30,428 bases of DNA from a virus: IMG/VR virus record IMGVR_UViG_3300027833_000163, positions 1 through 30,428 of that record; one strand, written 5' to 3'. The position numbers and the translations under genes were made by a program. Under the pieces are notes generated by a model. It saw only the letters and a program-made list of their open reading frames with translations, was not told where the DNA came from and made no database searches. Positions 14,594-23,719 of this stretch are shown one piece after another (position 1 is the stretch's first letter; the number at the start of each line of letters is the position of its first letter).

Positions 14594-15730
14594 ATGTCTG
14601 ATTTTTCATTAACCACGTTATTCGTGGTGCCAGTGGGGCAAACCGCACTCCCTAGTTCTGGTTCAACTCAAGATCTTACTGCAGGTACTGTAGGATTTTT
14701 CAAGAGTGATTACGCTCTTGCAACTGCTGCAAACATTGCAGCATCTCCTTACTTCTATGTAGCACAAGGTAGAGAAAATACCTATCTTCAAGGATCAAAG
14801 AGGTCTGACAAAATTAAAGGATGTCCAACAGCTGGAGCAGCCTGCAATTCAAATGTAACAGAATGGTACAAAGTAACAGGATGTTCCGATGTATCAAATC
14901 AAATTACTGATGTAACTGACTTCAAAGTACAATGTGGTGAAATCGTAACTTTAACATTACGTGCTCACTCATCTTACATTGATACTCTTTACTTCAATGG
15001 ATTTACTCGTTCAGTAACTGTAAACGCTCCATGTTGTGAATGTGGTGGTGATGTATGTACTGATGTAGATGTAAATGCATTAATTAACTCAATCATTGTT
15101 AAATTAAATCAAAGCGCTCCTGGAGATAATCCAGATAACGTATCTTTTAAAAGCTTCTTTACTTTTGAAAATGTTGGTGGAACTATCCTTAGAATACAAG
15201 GTAAGCCATTAACTAAGTATGGACAGCCTTGTGATGTTGCTGCTTTCCCATGGGAATATGACAGAATGTACTTTAGTACTTTTGTATACGATGGACCTGC
15301 TACAACTGCTGATTTTATTGTTGCTGATGCTTGTAATATTGTTGCAAAAGCTACAGTAACACAAACTTCAAACTATCCATCAGGAACTGCTGATGAATTT
15401 AAACAATTAGAGAAAAACTTCTATAGCTACCAAGCTGGATATTTAAAATCTCTATATAGAATGGGTGGATACAATGAGAACTTTGAGTCTTATGTAACTG
15501 CTGGAACTATCTACGATAGCTACTATATCCGATTCAATGAATTAGATAAGTCTGCTTATCAGTGGGGTGACTATATTCACCAAGATAGCACTGTAATTCT
15601 TGCTGTACCTAATGCTACCACTAGTGGTATTGCTGCTCTTATAGAGCCAATACTAGAAGCTGCTTTAGGAACTGTTGTTTCTAACAACACTTGTATTACA
15701 ACTACTACAACTACTACTGCTGCTTCATAA
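14594..15730 (+). CDS. Putative abundant virion protein (378 aa)
   Basis: Beta-rich protein beginning MSDFSLTTLFVVPVGQTALP, with a small Cys-rich module (APCCECGGDVCTDVD, about residues 145-160) and two further cysteines near KGCPTAGAACN. It ends in a run of seven threonines (CITTTTTTTAAS), the same linker chemistry as the surface proteins downstream. Codon use is capsid-like and a strong intrinsic terminator follows directly, both suggesting high expression. Possible roles are an auxiliary capsid protein, head decoration protein or major tail-associated protein. I cannot choose among these. It is the last gene before the accessory cassette. Confidence 0.72.
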   Translation: MSDFSLTTLFVVPVGQTALPSSGSTQDLTAGTVGFFKSDYALATAANIAASPYFYVAQGRENTYLQGSKRSDKIKGCPTAGAACNSNVTEWYKVTGCSDVSNQITDVTDFKVQCGEIVTLTLRAHSSYIDTLYFNGFTRSVTVNAPCCECGGDVCTDVDVNALINSIIVKLNQSAPGDNPDNVSFKSFFTFENVGGTILRIQGKPLTKYGQPCDVAAFPWEYDRMYFSTFVYDGPATTADFIVADACNIVAKATVTQTSNYPSGTADEFKQLEKNFYSYQAGYLKSLYRMGGYNENFESYVTAGTIYDSYYIRFNELDKSAYQWGDYIHQDSTVILAVPNATTSGIAALIEPILEAALGTVVSNNTCITTTTTTTAAS

Positions 15731-15769
15731 GCATTAAGAGCTGTAGGCAAAATAAACAATAACAAACCT

Positions 15770-15815
15770 ATGTCAGAGGTGAGAGGATTATCTCATATCC
15801 TCTGGCATTTTTTTT
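15770..15815 (+). terminator. Strong intrinsic terminator
   Basis: ATGTCAGAGG (15770-15779) pairs with CCTCTGGCAT (15799-15808) in a 10-bp stem with one wobble, enclosing a smaller TGAGA/TCTCA hairpin. It is followed by eight T residues (15808-15815). It ends the conserved capsid-region transcript before the surface-protein cassette. Confidence 0.85.
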
Positions 15816-15826
15816 AAAATAATAAT

Positions 15827-16393
15827 ATGGCAGCTAATCTACAATTAGATATAATAGTTCCTCCTAGTTATAGTGTCAATATACTTGCTATTACAGATGC
15901 GTCTATCTATCCAGATAGCCCACCTCTGATATCAGCACCTACTATTGAGATAGAGGTACCAAACTTTGGTAAAAAGATTCTACCTTTTGTACCACTAGAT
16001 ACAAATATATTTGGCTCTGACACTTTAGGAATAACTGAAGCAGGGTGCCAACAAAAATTACCTGATGGTATATACCATCTAAAATATTCAGTTGCTCCAG
16101 CATACTTAAATTTTGTGGAGAAGACTATAATGCGTATTGACAGACTACAAGAGAAGTTTGACAATGCGTTTTTGCAGCTTGATATGATGGAGTGTGATAT
16201 GGCACTTAAAACTCAAGCTAGTATAAACTTGAATACAATAAACTTTTTTATACAAGGAGCTCTTGCTGCAGCTAATAATTGTGCAGAGGTAGAAGCTCTT
16301 AAGTTATATAACCAAGCAGATAATATGCTTGATACATTTTCAAAATCCAACTGTGGTTGTTCAGGAAACAATTACGTATTAAACTTTAGATAA
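15827..16393 (+). CDS. Putative adaptor protein of the surface cassette (188 aa)
   Basis: First gene after the terminator, behind an AAAATAATAAT-type leader. Residues 1-100 look like a beta-sandwich (NLQLDIIVPPSYSVNILAIT, TIEIEVPNFGKKILPFVP). Residues 105-175 are helical (IMRIDRLQEKFDNAFLQLDM, INFFIQGALAAANNCAEVE). The C-terminus has a CGC motif (KSNCGCSGNNYVLNF). The split between a beta head and a helical tail suggests an adaptor linking the particle to larger surface proteins. The next small Cys-rich gene follows after one base. No family recognised. Confidence 0.7.
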   Translation: MAANLQLDIIVPPSYSVNILAITDASIYPDSPPLISAPTIEIEVPNFGKKILPFVPLDTNIFGSDTLGITEAGCQQKLPDGIYHLKYSVAPAYLNFVEKTIMRIDRLQEKFDNAFLQLDMMECDMALKTQASINLNTINFFIQGALAAANNCAEVEALKLYNQADNMLDTFSKSNCGCSGNNYVLNFR

Positions 16394-16394
16394 T

Positions 16395-16496
16395 ATGGCT
16401 CAGTGTGCAAATTGTGGTTCAAAAGTGGGATGTGGATGCCAGTTAACAAACGGTATGTGCGCTCACTGTAATGGTAATTCAAATAAAGGAAAATAA
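16395..16496 (+). CDS. Cys-rich zinc-knuckle microprotein (33 aa)
   Basis: A 33-codon frame starting one base after the previous stop. Six cysteines are arranged C4-x2-C7, C13-x-C15, C22-x2-C25 (motifs QCANCGSK, GCGCQ, MCAHCNG), with a glycine/asparagine/lysine tail. The regular CxxC pairs and the immediate coupling to neighbours argue that it is a real gene rather than noise. It may bind one zinc ion or form disulfides outside the cell. It may help mature the preceding 188-aa or following 960-aa Cys-containing proteins. Confidence 0.7.
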   Translation: MAQCANCGSKVGCGCQLTNGMCAHCNGNSNKGK

Positions 16497-16511
16497 ACAC
16501 CACCAATTATT

Positions 16512-19394
16512 ATGTTAACACCTAGATTAACAAATTGTCAGGATTGTCACAAGATTCCTGATTTACTTAAGAGTATAGATTGTAAGCTTGCAGAGCTTGG
16601 CAATAACATGTATAACAATGTTGTATTTATGTTAGGTCGTGATGTACCTGCTTACACGATTACTCAGTTGATAGCGTATAAACGTATATTAACATTTAAG
16701 TATTGTAATCCTAATTATGCAGGATCAGTTTGTGTTAATGATATTGCTGGTAAAGTAATTAGATTAACATCTGGTTGTGTTAGTAGATGTAACGAACCTA
16801 CAGTGTGTGAAATCACTACATGTTGTGTAACTGTGGTACCAAACCCAAGTACAACAACAACAAGTACATCGAGTACAAGTACAAGTACAACTACAAGTAC
16901 AAGTACATCTAGTACTACAACTACTACAACTTCAATCTTCCCAGATTGTAGAGTGGAAGGATGTTTTGAATTAGTATCTACCTATGAATTAAGCTGTGTT
17001 ATGTACTCTAATAGTAGTCAAGATTTTATATACAATGTGAGTAATAATACTACCACTGCAGTTATACTTAACAATAATGAGTATGGAGATTTCTTTGCAA
17101 ATGCCCACACTAACACAAGGTTGTGGAAGGGTGACATGTATACAGAAATTGTAGAGTGGATTCCTTCAGCTGTAGAAAATGTACTTACTAGAAATAGAAC
17201 TATAGTATTTAAAGATGATGCACTTGGAGGTACTGGACCAACTCAATCTACTCGCTGGGTACATTTAGCTCCAGTATCAAATAATTTTTTACTAACGACT
17301 GTATCATTCAGTTCACAAACTGCTGATTTAGTTTCCTTAAATATAACTGATGATATTGTAGATTCTAATGATGTTGCTTTAGTATTTTCATTTGATTTAT
17401 TTTCTAAATGTTTAATGTACACATTAGATAATAAAATAATAACTGTAATTAATTCAAATGGATCTTCTACTGGAGATTCTATACTAAAACAATACTCATA
17501 TCCAGATGGTGCACTAGAAGTTAGTCAAGTGTTATCAGAGATAGATCCAAATTCTCAAGTAAATTTATTCCAAGATGGGGGTAAATTATACTTATCAGAA
17601 GAAGGAGGAGGTTCATTTGTTGCAGAAGATAAAGTGTATGAAGTTAATTTAACTACATATGCATTAACTTTAGTATGGGACAATGGGCTTGATTATGTAA
17701 TACAACCATTCCATTCTTCATTACAATGTAACGTTAACTCTTTAGGTACCCCTCAGACTACAACTACAACAACAACATCTGATAGTTTAGTTGGATGCTT
17801 GCAGTTTAATTATGCAAGTGGTATGATACAGCAAGTTGTATGGCGTGGTCCTGGAGGTGCACCAATTCCAACTGTTGGTCAAGAATCATTAAAGGTGTCA
17901 AAGTTTGTTGAATTTGCAGGCCCATCTGTTAATACTACAGGTTATACAAATTGGACTCAAGTTCCAGATGTTCCTTATAGTGTAGTATTTAATATAGGAG
18001 GAGTAGATTATCCAATGACATATAGACTAGAGAGTGGTGGTATCGGTTTTACTGATGTTAATCATGGTTATTTTCATACAAATGCTGGAACGTTAGATAC
18101 CCAAAAAGCTTTCCAATTTTCAAAAATAAATCAAGAAGGTGTTGATAATTCAGCAATACTTTCAGTTTTTGATGAGGCAGCTGGTGATTCAGTTTTAGTT
18201 ACTGCAGCAGGAGACTGTGGTCCTGTTGATCCAGATATACCAGTTACAGGGAACTCATACTTTACTTTCTGGAGTGATACTTCAGGTTCTATGGATGATA
18301 CAATAGCAGTGACAGCACAGATAGCTAGTGTTACAGGTGTAAAATCTACAGTCTCAGGAACTCAATCAGTAGGGCAAGAGAAGATTAGTTTAGCTTCATC
18401 TACTAATGCAAATATTAGAGTTACTGAACAGCAAGGTGGTGTCGGTGATACAGCAAGTAAAGCATTTTTATGTATTGTAGATGGTATGGAAGCTATACAC
18501 CCTTCAATACCTTCAGGAACTTTTGTTGAATTTTCAGGATTTGATCCTTCTACTAATCAACCTACTTTTGATCTTTTGGATAGTGGTGGAATCTCTGTTG
18601 CATTAACTGCAGACATTGGACCTAGTGGTGTTGTTACTTTTAATCTAACAGATGCTCAGAAATCTGCTGATTATGTAAACACATCTAATTTAAGAAACTT
18701 ACTTCAAGATTTCTATGCAACAGGAGGAACTGAAGCAAGTGGAAATACAGACAGAGCTACTAACGGTAGTGATGAGTTTGAAGCTCGTGTGTACTGGTGT
18801 CATAGTGGTGAAGAAAGACAAATTTCAATGCTTTCAAATAAAGGCTTAGGAGGCACTATAGATGGAGCAGGATATTTCCCTAATGCAGATAATATAGTAA
18901 TTATGGCCTTTGGTGATGAATCAGGAATAGGATATAATATGGATGGAGACTTTCCAGCAGCAGGGAATTCATGGAAAAATAGAGATGTTCTTACAAATGC
19001 AAGAATAAAAGAGGACATACAAAATGTAAGAAATTTTGTTGAGGATATAGAAACTGCAGCAGGAAACACTGATATATATAGAGCTAAGTTTTTCCATCCA
19101 AAAGCTACATCTAGTTACACTTTCTCAACAATAAAGCCTCTAGTTTCACCTACTGGACTTCTTAATGCAGGAATTAATGGTGCAGATGTCCTTACAAGTT
19201 ATAATGCAGGACAACCTGCACAACCTGCTAGCAAACCTGCTAGTGCTTATAGTATTACATTACAAAACTTTCCAAGCACAAGTCCTGCAAGATTTGCATG
19301 GTCAGCGGATCTAAATAATAGTCCTGCTAACCCACAACAATACTGGTATGATGAAATAAGAAATGCATTAATAGCCTTTGGGTATGGAGTTTAG
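16512..19394 (+). CDS. Giant stalked surface protein with VWA-like domain (960 aa)
   Basis: Multi-domain protein. Residues 1-110 are a Cys-rich helical/beta anchor (NCQDCHKIPDLLKSIDCKLA, CVSRCNEPTVCEI). Residues 113-141 are a pure Thr/Ser stalk. Residues about 142-410 are beta-rich with repeating strand patterns like a beta-propeller (FIYNVSNNTTTAVILNNNE). A second Thr run (about 416-422) leads to a beta domain. From about 585 a VWA-like segment begins with the MIDAS motif D589-T-S-G-S593 (SDTSGSMDD), GGTEASG (T740) and FGDES (D802). The spacing from first to third motif is longer than in typical VWA domains, so an insertion is likely. It probably sits on the particle surface and binds host surface material through a metal-dependent adhesion site. 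Role inferred, not shown. Confidence 0.72.
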   Translation: MLTPRLTNCQDCHKIPDLLKSIDCKLAELGNNMYNNVVFMLGRDVPAYTITQLIAYKRILTFKYCNPNYAGSVCVNDIAGKVIRLTSGCVSRCNEPTVCEITTCCVTVVPNPSTTTTSTSSTSTSTTTSTSTSSTTTTTTSIFPDCRVEGCFELVSTYELSCVMYSNSSQDFIYNVSNNTTTAVILNNNEYGDFFANAHTNTRLWKGDMYTEIVEWIPSAVENVLTRNRTIVFKDDALGGTGPTQSTRWVHLAPVSNNFLLTTVSFSSQTADLVSLNITDDIVDSNDVALVFSFDLFSKCLMYTLDNKIITVINSNGSSTGDSILKQYSYPDGALEVSQVLSEIDPNSQVNLFQDGGKLYLSEEGGGSFVAEDKVYEVNLTTYALTLVWDNGLDYVIQPFHSSLQCNVNSLGTPQTTTTTTTSDSLVGCLQFNYASGMIQQVVWRGPGGAPIPTVGQESLKVSKFVEFAGPSVNTTGYTNWTQVPDVPYSVVFNIGGVDYPMTYRLESGGIGFTDVNHGYFHTNAGTLDTQKAFQFSKINQEGVDNSAILSVFDEAAGDSVLVTAAGDCGPVDPDIPVTGNSYFTFWSDTSGSMDDTIAVTAQIASVTGVKSTVSGTQSVGQEKISLASSTNANIRVTEQQGGVGDTASKAFLCIVDGMEAIHPSIPSGTFVEFSGFDPSTNQPTFDLLDSGGISVALTADIGPSGVVTFNLTDAQKSADYVNTSNLRNLLQDFYATGGTEASGNTDRATNGSDEFEARVYWCHSGEERQISMLSNKGLGGTIDGAGYFPNADNIVIMAFGDESGIGYNMDGDFPAAGNSWKNRDVLTNARIKEDIQNVRNFVEDIETAAGNTDIYRAKFFHPKATSSYTFSTIKPLVSPTGLLNAGINGADVLTSYNAGQPAQPASKPASAYSITLQNFPSTSPARFAWSADLNNSPANPQQYWYDEIRNALIAFGYGV
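16848..16934 (+). repeat. Low-complexity Thr/Ser linker DNA
   Basis: Twenty-nine consecutive codons of ACA/ACT/AGT/TCA/TCT/TCG type encode an uninterrupted Thr/Ser stalk at residues 113-141 of the 960-aa protein. Trinucleotide and hexanucleotide sub-repeats (AGTACA) recur. Such tracts can slip or recombine with similar tracts in neighbouring genes. Confidence 0.85.
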
Positions 19395-19418
19395 TAAAAT
19401 CAAAAATTATAGATAGAG

Positions 19419-22310
19419 ATGACAATAATAATAACATTAAGTTTTGCAGGTAATGAAACAGGTCCTTTTGACCTATATTCTGACGCAACTAATTTTGCTA
19501 CACCGTTTGCACAAGGCATATCTAAAGCAGCTTTATTAGCTGGATTTCAGGTTAATGCACCTGCAGGAACTACTGTTGTTAGATTGGATGACTTAAGTGG
19601 TCTTTGTTTAAATACTGAAACAGATATTTATACTTGTGCTACACCAAATTGTGATTTTGCTGGAGAGATACTTTGTAATATTACAACAACAACTACTACC
19701 ACACCTCCTCCTACAACAACCACTACGACTAGTTACTTCCCAGATCCATTTGGTATACCGTGTTTATGGTCTACTGATGGTGGTAATTCAGGAAGTGTAG
19801 CTGTATATAACTTTAATACTAACACAAGTACAACTGTATTAGTTCCCAATGACTTTACTGAGACAGTGGGTATTGAAAGACCTATTTGTGCTACAGAAGA
19901 TAAACTATGGTTAGCTAGTATAGTTGATCAAGGTTCTAATCCAACAAATGATAATGATGATAAGGTATACATTAGAGAGTGGAACATAGATGGAACTACA
20001 CCAAATGCTCCTACATTAACTTATGTAAGAGAGATAACAGTTCCTATGGGACAGACTTATGCACATAATCTGGGAGGAACTTCTGTATGGGCTATGACTG
20101 CAATAGATAATAATACACTTATTGTTGGAACAGGTAATAAATATGCTCCAGCACCATCAGAAGGTACTGGTGGTAATGGTTCAATGTATCTTTCTGAATT
20201 TAGTATTGCAGCTGTAGGAAACATTACAATTTCCTCAAATGATATATCTTCTAAGTGGGCAGCTACTGGAGTAAGCAATGCAAGTAAGTTGAGTAATCTT
20301 ACTTATACAAATTCAGGACAACTTATATTAGGATATAGAGTTGATCTTACTCCTAGTGGAGGGGGTCAGCAATATGCAGTAGGTAATTATTTAGTCGTAT
20401 TCCCTGTAACTCCATCTAGTCCTGAATTTAGTATAAACAATCAGGTTATACCTAAAATATTACTTCAAGATTATGGATTGCCAGAATTTTCAGAAAGTTA
20501 TAATGGAGCTAAAGGTGTACCTTTCTGGGGTGTAAATGGATTAGCACAAATTTTACAACCAGAAACTTTAGAGGTATACACAGTAAATCAATCAATTCCT
20601 AACAACTTAACATCCAATACTTTTGTAAATAGTTCAAATGACTGGTTAAGTTCAGCTACAAACTGTTCTAACATTAGTTTTATATCAGGTGATCCTGACC
20701 CTAATTGTGGTCTTACTTATTTCCCTAACCTATTTGATGGTTTGTATGATAGTTCTAATAATAATTACCTAGGGCCTCAGACATTTACTTACTTTGGAAT
20801 GACGTGTACAGCAAGTTTATCTAATGACTTAGGTGCTTGGTTTGTAAGCAATACAGATGGTGGTTTCTTAGGATGTAGTGGACTTAGAGCACCTGATTCT
20901 GAGGGAGAAGATGTACTTTTAGCTGTTCAAGGTTTTGACTTTAGTATTACAATTGATTTCCCTGTAGCAGTTAATGATATTCCAATTAGAGCTAGTGTTC
21001 TAAATAGTAATGCAATTGGTACATCTGGAGATGTATATTATGTAGAAACTAATGGTGGAACTCCAACACTTTCTATAAATGACGGATGTTTAGTTCAAGT
21101 TGATGGTAATAAACTATGGGGTGGGATGGTAAATCCTAATTTGCCTGGTAATCCTGTTACAAACAATTCTGGGGATGGGGAGTTTAAAGTTACTAGTCTT
21201 GCTAACTATACATCTATGACTATATATGGTAATGCACCAACTGGTGGAAAATTATTTTTAGGATGTCGTCCTTTAAATTGCTATAATATGGTATACATAA
21301 CCTATGGAGGATTGACTTGTTCTGATCCTGAAGAAGCAGGACGTTGTGTAGCTCCACCAAATGTTCCAGTAGCACAGACTTCTTATCAGCCAATTAAGGT
21401 ATGGAATAGAACAACAGGTACAATTACAGAAGTAGGACCTCCACCAGGTGAAGGTTTTGCTTCTGGCGATATTGGTATAGGTAATAATATACTTGTAGTA
21501 TCAGCTAACTTTAACTATCAAAATCCAGCAGCACCTCCTACAGATCAGTGTTTTATAAAATATAATTATGTTAATGAAGCTGAGGTTCCTACCAATTTAG
21601 AATGGGATGAGGTAAGATATGTATTACCTCCTGTCTGGGATCAGTTCAATAACGGTTTTATTCCAAACATTGAAGTAATAAATGATAACACAATAGGTTT
21701 AACTGTAAGTACAACAAGTGGTGGTTTTGATCCTTTATATGATACTAGATTCCTAGAGTGTACGTTCCCTGAAAATGGTACAGAAATGATTACTGTAGAA
21801 AAGTTTGCACTTGCTGGAGCAGGTGTTAACAATGCTGGTAATGCATCAGATTTACTAATTACATATAAAGAAGATGGTGTAACACCAAATAAAGTAATAA
21901 TTGTAGGGTGGATAGATCCCTACGTTGATAATAATTTTATAACTGGTCATCTTGCAGTTCAACAATATGATTATGAAACAGGAGTTTTAGAGGTAAGTAC
22001 AAGAGCTGAAGACTTTGGGGTTCAGATTGCAGGAGCAGCAGCTATTGCTTTATTTAACGGAAAACTTTATGTAGGTGGTTCTAGATGGGCTACAGTAGAT
22101 CTAGAGCCTCCATATGCATGGACTGACTTAGTACCTAATGCTCCTGGTACACCTGATCCAGCTGGTGGAGCAAGTCAAATACCTGGATGTAGAATAAGTG
22201 ATGGATTTATTGATCCTAGTATAACAACCACAACAACTAGTAGTACTACTCCTAACCCATCAGGACCTAAGACAATTTGGACATGGTTTGAATCAGAAAT
22301 AAATCAATAA
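19419..22310 (+). CDS. Giant stalked surface protein, docking domain plus propellers (963 aa)
   Basis: Residues 1-72 are one copy of the cassette's recurring small domain (GPFDLYSDATNF, PFAQGISKAALLAGF, VVRL). A Thr/Pro stalk follows at residues 89-104. Residues about 107-390 carry strand-turn repeats resembling a beta-propeller (VAVYNFNTNTSTTVLVPND, KVYIREWNIDG, SMYLSEFSI). A middle domain (about 400-640) contains paired cysteines. A second propeller-like part (about 645-930) has IKVWNRTTGTITEVG, HLAVQQYDYETGVLEVSTR and GKLYVGGSRWATVDL. The C-terminus has a second Thr/Ser run and an aromatic end (TIWTWFESE). Likely a surface-exposed adhesin or receptor-binding accessory protein. The first propeller region looks related to that of the 960-aa protein (both start FPD after the stalk). 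Fold assignment is by strand pattern only. Confidence 0.7.
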   Translation: MTIIITLSFAGNETGPFDLYSDATNFATPFAQGISKAALLAGFQVNAPAGTTVVRLDDLSGLCLNTETDIYTCATPNCDFAGEILCNITTTTTTTPPPTTTTTTSYFPDPFGIPCLWSTDGGNSGSVAVYNFNTNTSTTVLVPNDFTETVGIERPICATEDKLWLASIVDQGSNPTNDNDDKVYIREWNIDGTTPNAPTLTYVREITVPMGQTYAHNLGGTSVWAMTAIDNNTLIVGTGNKYAPAPSEGTGGNGSMYLSEFSIAAVGNITISSNDISSKWAATGVSNASKLSNLTYTNSGQLILGYRVDLTPSGGGQQYAVGNYLVVFPVTPSSPEFSINNQVIPKILLQDYGLPEFSESYNGAKGVPFWGVNGLAQILQPETLEVYTVNQSIPNNLTSNTFVNSSNDWLSSATNCSNISFISGDPDPNCGLTYFPNLFDGLYDSSNNNYLGPQTFTYFGMTCTASLSNDLGAWFVSNTDGGFLGCSGLRAPDSEGEDVLLAVQGFDFSITIDFPVAVNDIPIRASVLNSNAIGTSGDVYYVETNGGTPTLSINDGCLVQVDGNKLWGGMVNPNLPGNPVTNNSGDGEFKVTSLANYTSMTIYGNAPTGGKLFLGCRPLNCYNMVYITYGGLTCSDPEEAGRCVAPPNVPVAQTSYQPIKVWNRTTGTITEVGPPPGEGFASGDIGIGNNILVVSANFNYQNPAAPPTDQCFIKYNYVNEAEVPTNLEWDEVRYVLPPVWDQFNNGFIPNIEVINDNTIGLTVSTTSGGFDPLYDTRFLECTFPENGTEMITVEKFALAGAGVNNAGNASDLLITYKEDGVTPNKVIIVGWIDPYVDNNFITGHLAVQQYDYETGVLEVSTRAEDFGVQIAGAAAIALFNGKLYVGGSRWATVDLEPPYAWTDLVPNAPGTPDPAGGASQIPGCRISDGFIDPSITTTTTSSTTPNPSGPKTIWTWFESEINQ
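19683..19730 (+). repeat. Thr/Pro linker DNA
   Basis: Sixteen codons (ACA/ACT/ACC with three CCT codons) encode the stalk TTTTTTTPPPTTTTTT at residues 89-104 of the 963-aa protein, placed between the recurring docking domain and the first propeller-like domain. Confidence 0.85.
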
Positions 22311-22313
22311 AAT

Positions 22314-23705
22314 ATGAAACTAACAAAAGAAATAAAAGATAAAATAGATGATGTAGCAAAAACCTTTGCAAAAGGTAACACTACTATTGTTTCTGTTGGA
22401 CTAGGTCAAAAGGTTTCTGCTGGTAAAGTTACAGGAGATTCTGCTATTGTAATTGGAGTTACTGAAAAGAAACCAATTGAAGAGTTATCTTCTGATGAAA
22501 TGATACCAAGTGAAGTTACTGTAGGTGATACAGTTATTAAGATAGATATAATACAACAGTCTCCAGTTCAACTTTTTAGTTGTACAGCTTGTGGAGGGTG
22601 GAATGGATCTAACTCTGGACAATTTACTAACAGACAATTTACTAGACCTCTAAGAGGAGGAGTAACAATGACTTCTATAAACAATACTCCTTCTGTTGGT
22701 ACATTAGGAACATTTGTACAAGATATAGCATCAGGAGCTATAGTAGCACTTACTAATAATCACGTAACTATAGAAAATCCTACATACACAAGCGATAGAA
22801 ACTTAGCTGCCCTTAATGTAGAAAACGATTATGATCCAATAAATAGAATATATCAAGGTACAGAAGCAGTTGGTCAGATTCAACCTGTTAATGAAGTAGG
22901 AATAAGTTTAAGATATGCTCCAATTCACTTAGCTAGTACAGGGTTTGTTAATCAAGTGGATGCTGCAATATATTCTGTAAACTTTCAAGATATTGAGACT
23001 GAAAGTGTACCTTCGTCACAACAATATGCATCATGGCAACCTATAGGTCTTGAAAGTGTAATAACTAATCAAAATCCTCCGTTTGCTACAACAGCTGAGT
23101 TAGATGATATATTTAATACAAATCCAGATGTTTGGTCATCAGGAAGAACTTCAGGAGCTAGAGGTAAAGGAATCTGTGGTTTTCTAAGAGTATATGGAAG
23201 CTCAATAAATTTACCAAATGTAGGTACTGCTCTTGGGCCTGTAGGCTATAATGACATCATTGCTGTAATTCGACCAAGTGATGATGATAGTACATCTCAA
23301 CAACCAGGATGCTTTAACCCAGGTTTGCAAGGAGACTCAGGTTCTGCTGTATATGCTGAATTTGGTAGTGTTAAGAAATTAATAGGCCTACTTTTTGCTG
23401 GTAACTGTATTATAGGAACAATGCCTGTAGCAGACCAAGGTAATGAATGTTGTAGTGGTCAAGTAGGCGTAAATTCATGTAGTACAGTATTTTATCTTTG
23501 TAGAATAGATAGAATTGCTGAACAGCTAGGAGTTGAATGGTGGGATGCTGCAGCTGTAAATCAATATACTGTTAAAAAAGATACTATAGCGTATGTAACA
23601 GAAATTGGAGGAAGTGACCAAAGAACTAAACTCTGTAACGGTAAGTTACATTACCAAGCAGGATTAACTAATACATTAAATAACCCTTGTATACCAACAC
23701 CTTAA
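22314..23705 (+). CDS. Trypsin-like serine protease, NAL1-like architecture (463 aa)
   Basis: Predicted peptidase with an intact catalytic triad. Residues 1-85 form the small alpha/beta N-terminal domain seen before NAL1-type proteases (TTIVSVGLGQKVSAGKVTGD, then VIGVTEKKPIEEL and VIKIDIIQ). The chymotrypsin fold follows with H150 in ALTNNHVTIE, D216 in NQVDAAIYSV and S342 in GLQGDSGSAVYAEFG. Cysteine pairs (SCTACGG near 87, CGFLRVYG, CCSGQVG) may form disulfides or bind metal. No signal peptide or autotransporter part is visible, so it probably leaves the cell only as part of the virion. It starts four bases after the 963-aa protein and precedes the fibre gene. It may cleave host surface proteins or process the neighbouring stalked proteins. 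Triad seen; substrate unknown. Confidence 0.85.
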   Translation: MKLTKEIKDKIDDVAKTFAKGNTTIVSVGLGQKVSAGKVTGDSAIVIGVTEKKPIEELSSDEMIPSEVTVGDTVIKIDIIQQSPVQLFSCTACGGWNGSNSGQFTNRQFTRPLRGGVTMTSINNTPSVGTLGTFVQDIASGAIVALTNNHVTIENPTYTSDRNLAALNVENDYDPINRIYQGTEAVGQIQPVNEVGISLRYAPIHLASTGFVNQVDAAIYSVNFQDIETESVPSSQQYASWQPIGLESVITNQNPPFATTAELDDIFNTNPDVWSSGRTSGARGKGICGFLRVYGSSINLPNVGTALGPVGYNDIIAVIRPSDDDSTSQQPGCFNPGLQGDSGSAVYAEFGSVKKLIGLLFAGNCIIGTMPVADQGNECCSGQVGVNSCSTVFYLCRIDRIAEQLGVEWWDAAAVNQYTVKKDTIAYVTEIGGSDQRTKLCNGKLHYQAGLTNTLNNPCIPTP

Positions 23706-23719
23706 AAATATAAAATATC

